From Bacillota bacterium (lineage in GTDB: Bacteria; Bacillota; Clostridia; Acetivibrionales; DSM-1351), in the NCBI GenBank assembly GCA_023439045.1, contig JAEXOY010000036.1, forward strand, positions 1 through 64,000: a DNA stretch of 64,000 nt, read 5' to 3'. The notes below the pieces were generated by a model. That model was not told the origin of the DNA. It was given only the letters and a program-made list of their open reading frames with translations, and made no database searches. A program made the position numbers and the translations under genes. Of this stretch, positions 50,710 through 59,681 are shown one piece after another. Every line of letters starts with the position of its first letter. Position 1 is the first letter of the stretch.

Positions 50710-52641
50710 ATGGGAGCTAAAATTAGAAGCATCAAGATTAAATATATGATATCGGGCTTATTAATTTGTATTATTTCATTGCTATCTGTCTGCAGTATTA
50801 GCTATTACTTTTCTTATAATATTACTTCTGACCAGTCAAATAACCGTTTACACGAAGCGGCAATGCGAAAAGCAGCAGAGCTGGACAGCTGGTTTATGAA
50901 GTATACCACTATTGTCAGTGACCTTGTTGAGGACTGTGAGATAACAGGGAACACATCTGATGACTACCTCGAAAAACTCCTTGTTGGCAAGCGTGATAAG
51001 TATAGTGATGACGTTCTGGACTTTTATATTGGTTTTAACGATAAAAGTAGAGTGCTCATTAGTGGCACCAACTGGATACCGGATTCCGATTATGACTGTA
51101 CCCAAAGAACCTGGTATATCCAGGCAGTTAAGGCACCAGATAAGATTGTTTTTACATCACCCTATGTTGATGCTATGACCAAAAGTATGGTTATTACTAT
51201 TTCAAAAGCCGTCAAAGATAACCACGGAGCAATTATTGGTGTGCTTGCAGCCGATATATACATAGATAATATAATTGACCTTGTTAAGAATTACACCATT
51301 GGCAATGGAGGCTATACTTTTTTGCTGGATGATAGTGGCAATATTCTTACTCACCAAAACAAGCAGTTTTTACCTACTGAAAATGGTCTTACTAATATCA
51401 CTGATTTAAAAGATACTGAATATAGTAAATTCTCAAATATTTTAGACAGTAAAGAACTTAACACCATGCTTATACGAGATTATGATAATACCGACAAGTA
51501 CTTCATGCTCAGTAAGATAAAAAGCAGCAATTGGATTTTCGGTATTGCGATAGACCAATCCGAATATAAAGAGCCTCTTAGAATGCTGTTATTTGGATTC
51601 TTAATAGCATTTCTTATATCCATAGTATTGGGTGTTATAATAATTCTAAAGTTCATGTCAGCTATGGTTAAACCTATAAAAACGCTCAACTCTGCAGTTA
51701 AAAGCTTTAGTGAAAAGAATATGGATGTTAGGACAAATATAGATTTAAAGGATGAAATAGGGGAATTAGGTAGAAGCTTCAATATGATGGCTGACACCAT
51801 ACAGGAATACAGTGTAACGCTAGAAAATAAGGTTATAGAGCGAACACAACAATTACATGAAATAAATCAAGCTATACTAGAAAGTATTCATTATGCAGAA
51901 AGAATTCAAAGAGCAATACTGCCCGATGTCAATATGCAGCTTGGTATGGACAAAGACAACTGCTTTACTATCTGGATTCCAAGAGATGTGGTTGGTGGAG
52001 ATTTCTATTGGTGTAAGTCAGAGGGGCAGTATTCGCTGCTGATTGTTGCCGATTGTACCGGACATGGTATTCCAGGAGCCCTTATGACGATGACACTTAG
52101 TACAATTCTGGATTCCTTCTCGAAAAATATAGGTGAACTTACCCCTGCCAGAATTTTAGATATTACTAGTAAAAGTCTTAAGGAAGTTTTGGGACAAAAC
52201 AAGGAAGACTCCATAGCAAATGATGGTGCGGATATGGCCGTTTGTCTCATTGATAAGAAAAATGACAAGCTTATATTTGCAGGAGCAAAGCTTTCAATAT
52301 TCACGGGCTACAATGGTATTATAACGCAATACAAAGGAAATACAGCCAGCGTTGGCTATTCAAATGATAGACATGAAGATTTTAACGATTTAGATATCCA
52401 TTTGGAAAATGGTATGACAGTATATATTTCTACAGATGGTTTACTTGACCAAAATTGTGAGCAGGGAAAAGGTGGAATGGCAAAGTCAGGCTTTACAAGA
52501 TTTTTAGAAAAAATACAGAGTCTCTCCTTTAATGAGCAGTACGACAGAATTCAGTCATACATAGATGGTTGCCTTAAAAATGTAGAACAGAGAGATGATA
52601 TAACTGTGGTTGCATTCAAGTACAATAAAGGGGGTAAATAA
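50710..52641 (+). CDS. SiaA-like sensor PP2C phosphatase (Cache-HAMP-SpoIIE)
   Basis: A 643-residue membrane receptor. A transmembrane helix at about residues 14-36 and another at about 292-316 flank an extracellular double-Cache-like sensor (YCTQRTWYIQAVKAPDKIVFTSPYVDAMT type). A HAMP domain and coiled coil follow, then a SpoIIE/RsbU PP2C phosphatase (about 400-640) with DVVGGDFYW, VADCTGHGIPGALMTM and the final DDITVVAFK. It should dephosphorylate a partner protein, most likely the SiaC-like product two genes downstream. Confidence 0.9.
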   Translation: MGAKIRSIKIKYMISGLLICIISLLSVCSISYYFSYNITSDQSNNRLHEAAMRKAAELDSWFMKYTTIVSDLVEDCEITGNTSDDYLEKLLVGKRDKYSDDVLDFYIGFNDKSRVLISGTNWIPDSDYDCTQRTWYIQAVKAPDKIVFTSPYVDAMTKSMVITISKAVKDNHGAIIGVLAADIYIDNIIDLVKNYTIGNGGYTFLLDDSGNILTHQNKQFLPTENGLTNITDLKDTEYSKFSNILDSKELNTMLIRDYDNTDKYFMLSKIKSSNWIFGIAIDQSEYKEPLRMLLFGFLIAFLISIVLGVIIILKFMSAMVKPIKTLNSAVKSFSEKNMDVRTNIDLKDEIGELGRSFNMMADTIQEYSVTLENKVIERTQQLHEINQAILESIHYAERIQRAILPDVNMQLGMDKDNCFTIWIPRDVVGGDFYWCKSEGQYSLLIVADCTGHGIPGALMTMTLSTILDSFSKNIGELTPARILDITSKSLKEVLGQNKEDSIANDGADMAVCLIDKKNDKLIFAGAKLSIFTGYNGIITQYKGNTASVGYSNDRHEDFNDLDIHLENGMTVYISTDGLLDQNCEQGKGGMAKSGFTRFLEKIQSLSFNEQYDRIQSYIDGCLKNVEQRDDITVVAFKYNKGGK

Positions 52642-52643
52642 TA

Positions 52644-53189
52644 GTGCTTACAAGATTAACCGACATCCAAAAACTATTAAGAAATACAAATGTTCTTACC
52701 TGCTTTTCAGGAAAGTTTTCCCAAGGTCTGATTGAAGAGCTAGGGGAAGCTGTTAAAAAGCATTTGGAGGGGCAGGAAATATCAAAAAATAATATTTTTG
52801 CAGTATTTTCGATATTTATTGAACAGACACAAAATATCAAGAATTATATGGCAACAAAGCAGGATAGTGAGCAATATAATTACTTGGCGAATTCATCCAT
52901 AGTATGTATTGGCAAGGATATGGACGAATACTTTGTTTGGTCTGGAAATTTAGTTGAAAACATAGATATCGGTCCACTTGAGAGTAAACTTAAACTTGTA
53001 TCTACTTCAAATAAGGACGAACTTAAGAGGCTTTATAAAGAACAACTCAAAAAAGAATATGACCCTGAAAAATTAGGAGCCGGTATAGGCCTTATTGACA
53101 TTTCAAGAAAAGCGAGCAAACCCATTGAGTACTCGTTTGAAGAAATAGACGAGAACTATTCTTACTACGAAATTAAAGTTATTATTTAG
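52644..53189 (+). CDS. SiaB-like protein kinase (DUF6272)
   Basis: A 181-residue protein starting at GTG 2 bases after the phosphatase stop, behind GGGGGT. Segments FSGKFSQGLIEELGEAVKK, FSIFIEQTQNIKNYMA and LGAGIGLIDISRKASKPIEYSFEEID match the SiaB family, a divergent HATPase kinase. In Pseudomonas, SiaB phosphorylates SiaC and the SiaA phosphatase removes the phosphate. The same partners are encoded here on either side. Confidence 0.85.
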   Translation: MLTRLTDIQKLLRNTNVLTCFSGKFSQGLIEELGEAVKKHLEGQEISKNNIFAVFSIFIEQTQNIKNYMATKQDSEQYNYLANSSIVCIGKDMDEYFVWSGNLVENIDIGPLESKLKLVSTSNKDELKRLYKEQLKKEYDPEKLGAGIGLIDISRKASKPIEYSFEEIDENYSYYEIKVII

Positions 53190-53202
53190 GGAGGGATCTT
53201 AA

Positions 53203-53583
53203 GTGGAAGGACTATTTTTAGAGCAGACAAAGTCTACGCCGAGGATTGATTTTAATGCTGATAGTAATATTTTGATTATAAATGGTGAGTCTTACCCGGA
53301 AAACTCGTTTATGTTCTTTGAGCCAATATTAAACTGGCTGGATTACTATTTTGAAAGCATTGACAATGACTGTGAAACAACAGTTGAGTTAAAACTGCCT
53401 TACATTAATACAAGCAGCTCCAAATGTATAATGATGATTTTTGACAAGATAGAAGTAGCGGGAAGTAATGACAAAAAGGTAGTAGTAAACTGGTACTGCG
53501 ATAAGGATAACGAATCCGAAATGGAATGCGCCGAAGAGTTTAAAGAGTTTGTAGACATAGATTTCAACATAGTCTTAAGATAA
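53203..53583 (+). CDS. SiaC-like regulatory phosphoprotein (DUF1987)
   Basis: A 126-residue protein starting at GTG behind GGGAGGGA. It has the DUF1987 pattern: FNADSNILIINGESYPENSFMFFEPILNWLDYYF, then LKLPYINTSSSKCIMMIFDKIE. The Thr/Ser cluster in YINTSSSK corresponds to the region phosphorylated in SiaC. It would be the switch protein between the SiaB-like kinase and SiaA-like phosphatase. No SiaD diguanylate cyclase is adjacent. Confidence 0.88.
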   Translation: MEGLFLEQTKSTPRIDFNADSNILIINGESYPENSFMFFEPILNWLDYYFESIDNDCETTVELKLPYINTSSSKCIMMIFDKIEVAGSNDKKVVVNWYCDKDNESEMECAEEFKEFVDIDFNIVLR

Positions 53584-53602
53584 ATTTTTCGCAGGAGTAC
53601 AT

Positions 53603-55249
53603 ATGGAAAATAAAAATTATGATGTTTTTCAAGAAGAATACAATACATTGCAAAGCGCTTCAATAACCATAAAGAAAGATTGTTATAAAGACAATGCTCT
53701 TATGAAGGAATTCAAAGAGCTCTATTCTAGTTATAAGCGACTTTTACAGCAGAGTTCTAGTCTTGTTCGTATTAGTGACAAGAGACAGGATCATTTGTAT
53801 AGGCTTCAGAGCGACTTGAAGAATATACTTAACAATACAGGCCAGGGTATACTCACTCTTAGTGAGGAATTAGTCATTAATAAAGGCTATAGTGCTGAGT
53901 GTGCAGCTATTTTCAAGCAAGATATTGAAGGGCAGATATTTACTGATATTATTAGACCATTTAATAATGCTGACTGTATAGATAAAATTAATGCTGTACT
54001 AAACAAGGATTTCTTTTTGGGAGATACGCTCAAGCAAAAGGTATTACTGCTTTTATTGCCTAACGAAATATTCATAAGTGAAAAAAGCTACAGGATTCAA
54101 TATAAACCTGTTAAGTTAGAAACTAAAGAATCTGTCAAAGATGCTTTTATGATTATTCTAACGGATATTACCGAAAAAAAGCATATACAAAATGCTCTTG
54201 ATAAGGAGAGACAGATTTTTAAGTCCATTGTACGAATAGTTGCTGACTTTTCATCCTTTACTTCTTGTGTAAAGGACTATCGTAATTTCTATGAAACAAG
54301 GCTACCCGCGCTTATTTTAAAAGCATATACCGATAAAGAAGAAGTAATAAATGAAGTAATGATAGAGGTTCATACCCTCAAGGGTAATTTCTTGATTTTT
54401 GAGCTAACAGACTTGACTAATTTCCTAGAAAGAATAGAACAATGGTTAAGTGTTATTAGGGACAATATTCATAACGTAACCCCTGAACAGTTTGAAATGA
54501 TGATAAGTCAGGTTGACTTTGCAGAGCCCATTAAGAAAAGTATTGATGATATCAGAAGTATAATGGGAAGTAAGTGGAACATTGATAATGACCTGCTATT
54601 TATAGATGCAAATGAGTTTATTGAATATGAAAACCATATTAGAGATATATCACAGGAGCTTTATCAAAAGCTTCATAGATTACGACAAGTAAATATATGC
54701 TCTCTATTCTCCATGTACCCTGATTACACTGTAAGAATGGCTACGAGACTCGGGAAGAGGGTTATTCCTTTTAATATAGAGTGTAGGGATGAAATAAGGG
54801 TGGACAGCGATGCTTATGAAGATTTTGCTCGCTCGTTTGTTCATATTTTCAGGAATATTATTGACCATGGAATTGAAATGCCTGATGTCAGAGTTGACTT
54901 AGGAAAAGCCATTGAAGGTAATATTAAGTTTTATATTGTTAATGAGGATAGTTTTATTAAGATAGTTATAAGTGATGACGGCAATGGCATCGATGTTTCT
55001 AAGATTAAAAAGAAACTAGTACAGAACAGGATACTTAATGAAGAGGAGATAAAAAATCTCTCGGAGACAGATATCATTCAATTCATTTTTCATGAAGGTC
55101 TGTCAACAGCAGAGCCATCAAGTGTTTTCTCAGGAAGAGGAGTAGGGCTTTCTGCAGTATTGCAGCAGACAAAGAAACTTGGTGGGCATATAGTTGTTAA
55201 ATCAATAGAAAAGATAGGCACAGCTTTTGAGTTCTATTTACCTAGATAA
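53603..55249 (+). CDS. CheA-like hybrid histidine kinase with PAS and HPt domains
   Basis: A 548-residue soluble kinase with ATG after GCAGGAG. A coiled coil (about residues 30-80) leads to a PAS-like domain starting ILNNTGQGILTL and ending ILTDITEKKH. An HPt domain carries His257 in EVHTLKGNF. A CheA-type ATPase domain follows (HIFRNIIDHGIE, ISDDGNGIDV, FSGRGVGLSAVLQQTKKLGG). The CheW-like docking domain of true CheA is missing. It probably phosphorylates the response regulator encoded just downstream. Confidence 0.88.
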   Translation: MENKNYDVFQEEYNTLQSASITIKKDCYKDNALMKEFKELYSSYKRLLQQSSSLVRISDKRQDHLYRLQSDLKNILNNTGQGILTLSEELVINKGYSAECAAIFKQDIEGQIFTDIIRPFNNADCIDKINAVLNKDFFLGDTLKQKVLLLLLPNEIFISEKSYRIQYKPVKLETKESVKDAFMIILTDITEKKHIQNALDKERQIFKSIVRIVADFSSFTSCVKDYRNFYETRLPALILKAYTDKEEVINEVMIEVHTLKGNFLIFELTDLTNFLERIEQWLSVIRDNIHNVTPEQFEMMISQVDFAEPIKKSIDDIRSIMGSKWNIDNDLLFIDANEFIEYENHIRDISQELYQKLHRLRQVNICSLFSMYPDYTVRMATRLGKRVIPFNIECRDEIRVDSDAYEDFARSFVHIFRNIIDHGIEMPDVRVDLGKAIEGNIKFYIVNEDSFIKIVISDDGNGIDVSKIKKKLVQNRILNEEEIKNLSETDIIQFIFHEGLSTAEPSSVFSGRGVGLSAVLQQTKKLGGHIVVKSIEKIGTAFEFYLPR

Positions 55250-55275
55250 AACTATTTGGTTTTGAGGAGGTTACT

Positions 55276-56000
55276 GTGGCAAGTATACTTATTGTTGAAG
55301 ATTCCAGCTTTATACGCTCAAAGATTAGTCAAATTGTGTCTGAGGCAGGACATATGGTTGTTGGTGAAGCTGAAAATGGAGTGCAAGCTATTAATTTATA
55401 TACAAACCTTAAACCTACATTGTGACATTAGATATCACCATGCCACTTATGGACGGAATAGAAACGCTCAAAAAACTTAAAAAAATAGATCCCGATTGTT
55501 TGGTGATTATGCTAAGTGCAATGGGTCAGCAGATGATTGTTATTGATTGTATTAAGCTAGGTGCCAGGCATTTTATCGTGAAGCCATTTATAGGTACTGA
55601 GCTCCTCAGAATAATTGATGAGGTTCTTTGCGCGGGTGCTGAAAAAATGCATAAATGTGAAAATACTGGTGATGCTTGCTCAATGGAAGATACATCAATT
55701 AAAATACATAATATTACCGGCACTTTTGTAATTGATTTTCCCCAACAAATTTCCCAAAGTGATATTGATAATTTTGAAACAGTATCAGAGGGCTTAGTTT
55801 ATATAAAACCTTTGAAGGTTGTGATGGATTTTAAAAAGATAGAATTTGTACCCTTATCACAGTTACAGTTGATAAACAAGATCGTTGGTCATTTGCGTGA
55901 ACATGGGGATGTTACAATATACTCTCAGAGTGAAAAGTTTATTAACTACATCAAAACAACAGAACTGAAAGAATTAAAAGATATAAAGAATAATTATTAA
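55276..56000 (+). pseudogene. Response regulator-STAS protein split by a one-base frameshift
   Basis: A GTG at 55276, behind GAGGAGG, opens a receiver domain (ILIVEDSSFIRSKISQIVSEAGH) that stops at a TGA at 55423 after KPTL. The receiver continues in the -1 frame from a GTG at 55422 with VTLDITMPLMDGIETLKKL, holding the phosphorylated Asp. One extra G at TTG-TGA would restore a single frame. The second part (192 residues) ends in a STAS-like domain (about 95-190; IKPLKVVMDFKKIEFVPLSQLQL). It may be a pseudogene, a sequencing error, or two coupled ORFs through the GTGA overlap. Confidence 0.8.
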
Positions 56001-56062
56001 TACTTTATTAGTAGTGTCATATAATATATAGATAAATGCTTTATTCATCGTTGGGGATGAAC

Positions 56063-56464
56063 ATGAAAATTAAATTATTACTATTATTCTTGATATGCTT
56101 AATAAGTATAGTGATGATATGTGTATTCTCTGGTTTCACAAATAACCGTAATAATGAACTAGCTTCTGAAAACCTTCTCACAAGTACAAATAATCACAAT
56201 TCTACAGAAGTACTTCTCACCGACAAAACTAATACTATTTCTATTAAAAAATATAATGGAAAACTGTATATAACCAAAATCAATGAAAGTTTTGATGAAA
56301 CTTTTAAAACGCAACCCAAAGAAGTGGATTATTTCCGTCTTGTAAATCGCTACAACGCACTCCCACAAAGTTTCACACCACAACTTATTTCAGTAAATGG
56401 AGATAAAGTTGCATTAAAATCGTCTAATTCAAAGCTGTCACAGATAACGTGTACTGCTATGTAG
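56063..56464 (+). CDS. Hypothetical exported or membrane-anchored protein
   Basis: The ATG at 56063, after GTTGGGGAT, gives 133 residues; ATG at 56036 would add 9. A strongly hydrophobic N-terminal segment (about residues 4-25, no lipobox) is followed by an Asn/Ser/Thr-rich linker and a small domain of unknown type (TISIKKYNGKLYITKINESF, then VDYFRLVNRYNALPQ). I recognise no family. It follows the split response regulator by about 60 bases and may be a separate unit. Confidence 0.6.
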   Translation: MKIKLLLLFLICLISIVMICVFSGFTNNRNNELASENLLTSTNNHNSTEVLLTDKTNTISIKKYNGKLYITKINESFDETFKTQPKEVDYFRLVNRYNALPQSFTPQLISVNGDKVALKSSNSKLSQITCTAM

Positions 56465-56540
56465 TGATAAGTGTTGTATCTACAAAGGAACAATTTACTT
56501 AATAACACAAAAAGAAATGGCAATATATTGCACAAAAAGC

Positions 56541-56569
56541 TTACAAATCAGGCTTGAACGAGGTATAAT
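56541..56569 (+). promoter_or_regulatory. Promoter of the GNAT gene
   Basis: TTACAA at 56541 and a perfect TATAAT at 56564 are 17 bases apart, placing a start near 56577, with about 135 bases of AT-rich leader before the acetyltransferase gene. Confidence 0.55.
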
Positions 56570-56712
56570 ATCAGAGAAGAATTACTTACTAACTATTTGT
56601 TTATTATAAATTTAAAAAAATACTTCCATTTATTAACTAATTTTGTTAGAATTTATATGCTCAGCATTTTGGATACGTGGTTTATATTTAAATATTAACT
56701 AGGAGAGAAATA

Positions 56713-57252
56713 ATGGAGACCGTCAGAAAAGCTAATATTGCTGATATAAACCTTATGAGTTCCATACATGCAAAGGCGTGGAAGATAGCATACAAAGGCT
56801 TGGTGCCACAGAATTATTTGGATAACCTAGCTGAAAATTTTTGGGTTGATTCATTTAATAAAAGCTTTCAAGAAAAGCTTAGTGAAGCATTTGTCTACGA
56901 AATAAACGGCCAAGTTACAGGTTGTATTACTTATGGAAAAGCACGAATTCCAGCAAGCTGTATGGGAAATCTTCCATGCAACAAAGAGTGCTCATGGTGC
57001 GGTGAAATATACTCATTATATGTAGACCCTGACCACTGGGGCACGAAACAGGGGTTTTTACTTACAAAAGCTGCATTAAATGAATTAGTGCGTTTAGGTT
57101 ATACACAAGCATATTTATGGGTATTGTCCACCAATAAAAGAGGTATTGACTTTTATAAAAGATTTGGGTTTACAGATAATAATGAAAGCGCTGTCTTTAC
57201 TTTACAGGGAATGAATCTCAAGGAGCAGAGATTCATCATAAAGCTTATTTAG
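56713..57252 (+). CDS. GNAT family N-acetyltransferase
   Basis: A 179-residue acetyltransferase with ATG behind AGGAGAGA. The N-terminus VRKANIADINLMSSIHAKAWKIAYKGLVP is typical of GNAT proteins. The acetyl-CoA loop region is IYSLYVDPDHWGTKQGFLLTKAALNEL, a degenerate Q/RxxGxG/A, and LWVLSTNKRGIDFYKRFGFTD marks the C-terminal core. A Cys-rich insert (ASCMGNLPCNKECSWCGE) around residues 77-96 is unusual and could bind metal. The substrate is unknown. Confidence 0.88.
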   Translation: METVRKANIADINLMSSIHAKAWKIAYKGLVPQNYLDNLAENFWVDSFNKSFQEKLSEAFVYEINGQVTGCITYGKARIPASCMGNLPCNKECSWCGEIYSLYVDPDHWGTKQGFLLTKAALNELVRLGYTQAYLWVLSTNKRGIDFYKRFGFTDNNESAVFTLQGMNLKEQRFIIKLI

Positions 57253-57303
57253 TTAATTTGTTAGGTTAGTTATATAGCAATAAATTAGTAGGGGGTAGTT
57301 CAT

Positions 57304-57975
57304 ATGCCATTTTGTCCAAAGTGCAGATGTGAATACAGAGAAGGCTTCAGCGAGTGCGCTGATTGTGATGAAATGCTCGTTGATAGTTTTCCTAAAACTG
57401 AGCTCCCAAAAGAAAACGACCATGAAATGTACCTTAAAACAGTAGCCACCGATATTGATGCCGAGATGCTAATTGAAATGCTAGCAAATGAGGGCATACC
57501 AGTAAGAAAAAAGTATAGAGAATGTGGAGATTACCTAACAGTATTTATGGGAAAGACTGTAATGGGTATAGATCTTTTTGTTCCGTCAAGCTTATACCAA
57601 AAAGCTTTAGAAATAACTAATTTTGAAGCACCAGCTATTAGCGACGAGGAATTATGTAACATAGCTGAAACTACTCCTTATGAGACTGCTAGTACTTTTA
57701 ATGAAACTACTACTCGTACTCCTAGTGAAGCTGCTACTAGTACTTTTAATGAAGCTGTTACTAGCACTCCTAATAGTACCATTGCAAATGTTACAGATTA
57801 CTCTACATATAATTCTGCAGAAATACCCAAGATTGATACCAATAAATATGTTGATTCATATATCAAGAGACAAAGAACAGTACAGCTTGTACTACTAATT
57901 GTTTTTATATCGCCAATTATTATAGGATTGTTGGTGTCTTTATTTTTCTTAATAAAGCATCTTTTAATGTCTTAA
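57304..57975 (+). CDS. Zinc-ribbon protein with Thr-rich repeat and C-terminal membrane anchor
   Basis: A 223-residue protein with ATG behind GTAGGGGG. The N-terminus FCPKCRCEYREGFSECADC is a zinc ribbon. Residues ~40-110 form a small DUF2007-like alpha/beta domain (ATDIDAEMLIEMLANEGIPV). A Thr/Ser-rich linker (about 120-165) has two 16-residue repeats around STFNE. One transmembrane segment ends the protein (about 195-220), so it is tail-anchored with the ribbon in the cytoplasm. The function is unknown. Confidence 0.75.
   Translation: MPFCPKCRCEYREGFSECADCDEMLVDSFPKTELPKENDHEMYLKTVATDIDAEMLIEMLANEGIPVRKKYRECGDYLTVFMGKTVMGIDLFVPSSLYQKALEITNFEAPAISDEELCNIAETTPYETASTFNETTTRTPSEAATSTFNEAVTSTPNSTIANVTDYSTYNSAEIPKIDTNKYVDSYIKRQRTVQLVLLIVFISPIIIGLLVSLFFLIKHLLMS
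57682..57777 (+). repeat. 48-bp in-frame coding repeat, 2 copies
   Basis: Two copies of a unit containing TAGTACTTTTAATGAA encode the Thr-rich 16-residue repeats in the linker of the zinc-ribbon membrane protein. The period is a multiple of three. Confidence 0.75.
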
Positions 57976-58041
57976 GAACAATGTGATGTGTAACTTTTAC
58001 TAAAACAAATTTGAAACTCACCTGTAAATTTTAATACTTTG

Positions 58042-58087
58042 TGGTATAATTCTAAAGGGACTGCCTAATATTAGGAATGTCCCTTCT
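58042..58087 (+). promoter_or_regulatory. Extended -10 promoter and leader hairpin before miaB
   Basis: TGGTATAAT ending at 58050 is an extended -10 element without a clear -35 box. Right after it, GGGAC and GTCCC (58057-58086) can form a hairpin with a 17-base inner region, which would sit at the very 5' end of the miaB transcript. Alternatively the hairpin terminates the upstream gene. Confidence 0.45.
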
Positions 58088-58116
58088 TAAATGTACTAAA
58101 ATACGGAGGATTAATT

Positions 58117-59547
58117 TTGAGCAAGAGAGTTACTACGCAAGTATCTGCTGAGGAAATAGCCCAGCAGTACAAATATATAGAATCAATAAAACAACAAATA
58201 CAGCAAATTGTAAATACTACGGGAAAGCCCATGAGGTACAATATTGAGACCTTTGGCTGTCAGATGAACGAAAATGATTCTGAAAGGCTTTCGGGTATGC
58301 TTTCTGAGATGGGCTATTCCGAGTGTGCCAAAAGAGCGGATAGCGATTTAATTATATTCAACACCTGCTGTGTAAGAGAAAATGCTGAACAAAAGGTGTA
58401 CGGCCACTTAGGAGCACTTAAAAAGCTTAAGGATATTAATCCAAATCTGAAAATTGCAATTTGTGGCTGTATGATGCAGCAAAAAGAGGTTGTAGAGCAT
58501 ATCAAAAAGGTATATAGACATGTAGATATCATATTTGGCACTCACAATCTCTACAAATTACCAGAGCTTCTGAACAATGCTATGAACTCCGATAAGACAA
58601 TTATTGATGTATGGGAGTCCACCGGTTCAATAGCTGAAAACATGCCTATAATACGACGTGAAAATCTCAAGGCATGGGTTACTATTATGTATGGATGTAA
58701 TAATTTTTGCACCTACTGTATTGTACCCTATGTAAGAGGCAGAGAGAGAAGCAGAAGCCTTGAGGATATAAAAAATGAGGTAAATAAGCTTGCAAAAGAC
58801 GGCTGTAAGGAGATTACCTTGCTTGGACAAAACGTAAACTCCTATGGTAAGGATCTAGATGATAATATCAGCTTTGCAATGCTGCTAAGAGAACTAAATG
58901 AAATAGAAGGCATTGAGAGAATACGCTTCATGACCTCTCATCCAAAGGATTTATCCGATGAGTTAATTGCTGCTATGAGGGACTGCGATAGTGTTTGCGA
59001 GCATCTACACCTGCCTGTTCAGTCTGGTAGTACGAAAGTACTTGATGAGATGAACAGAAAATATACAAAGGAGCAGTATTTAGAGCTTGTCCGCAGGATT
59101 AAAGAGCAGATCCCTGATATATCAATGTCTACCGATATAATTGTTGGATTTCCAGGTGAAACAGAAGAGGACTTCTCTGAGACAATGGATGTAGTTTCAA
59201 AGGCTAGATTTGACATGGCGTATACCTTCCTTTATTCAAAAAGAACGGGTACTCCCGCGGCTAAAAACCCTGATCAAGTACCGGAGGAAGTAAAAAAAGA
59301 GCGTTTTGACAGGTTACTTGAGCTACAAAATTCTATCAGCCGAGAAATTAATGACGAGCTGCTCGGAAAAGAAGTAGAGGTGTTGGTAGAGGGCTTGAGC
59401 AAGAGCAGCAAAACTACCTACACTGGAAGAACAAGAGGCAACAAAATTGTCAACTTCAAGGGCAGGGAAGATTTAGTAGGAAGACTAGTAAAGGTTAGGA
59501 TTGAGACAGTTCAGACATGGTCTTTACTGGGCAAACTAGTTGAATAG
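58117..59547 (+). CDS. miaB: tRNA-2-methylthio-N6-dimethylallyladenosine synthase
   Basis: A 476-residue radical SAM methylthiotransferase starting at TTG behind GGAGGATT. The N-terminal cluster cysteines are in TFGCQMN, NTCCVREN and CGCMMQQ. The radical SAM motif is MYGCNNFCTYCIVPYVRGRE (about residues 188-207), and a C-terminal TRAM domain (about 410-475) binds tRNA. It adds the methylthio group to i6A37. It heads a miaB-ylbF-mutS-mutL order common in Clostridia. Confidence 0.96.
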   Translation: MSKRVTTQVSAEEIAQQYKYIESIKQQIQQIVNTTGKPMRYNIETFGCQMNENDSERLSGMLSEMGYSECAKRADSDLIIFNTCCVRENAEQKVYGHLGALKKLKDINPNLKIAICGCMMQQKEVVEHIKKVYRHVDIIFGTHNLYKLPELLNNAMNSDKTIIDVWESTGSIAENMPIIRRENLKAWVTIMYGCNNFCTYCIVPYVRGRERSRSLEDIKNEVNKLAKDGCKEITLLGQNVNSYGKDLDDNISFAMLLRELNEIEGIERIRFMTSHPKDLSDELIAAMRDCDSVCEHLHLPVQSGSTKVLDEMNRKYTKEQYLELVRRIKEQIPDISMSTDIIVGFPGETEEDFSETMDVVSKARFDMAYTFLYSKRTGTPAAKNPDQVPEEVKKERFDRLLELQNSISREINDELLGKEVEVLVEGLSKSSKTTYTGRTRGNKIVNFKGREDLVGRLVKVRIETVQTWSLLGKLVE

Positions 59548-59681
59548 TGTGCTATTATACTATAAATAATTTAGTATTTTATTTATTTCAATTAAATATA
59601 ATTGCGCCCTTTAATAATTATTTGAATGTTTATTAATAATAATTTAGTGTTTTATATATTAAGAAAAGTGAGGATGAGTAA

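Noticed and set aside
55256..55480. 74-residue ORF at the start of the response regulator
   Set aside because: It is in the wrong frame; the receiver motif VEDSSFIR is read from the GTG at 55276 behind GAGGAGG.
57680..57898. Leu-rich ORF inside the zinc-ribbon gene
   Set aside because: It is an alternative frame of the Thr-rich repeat, with no start signals and no family similarity.
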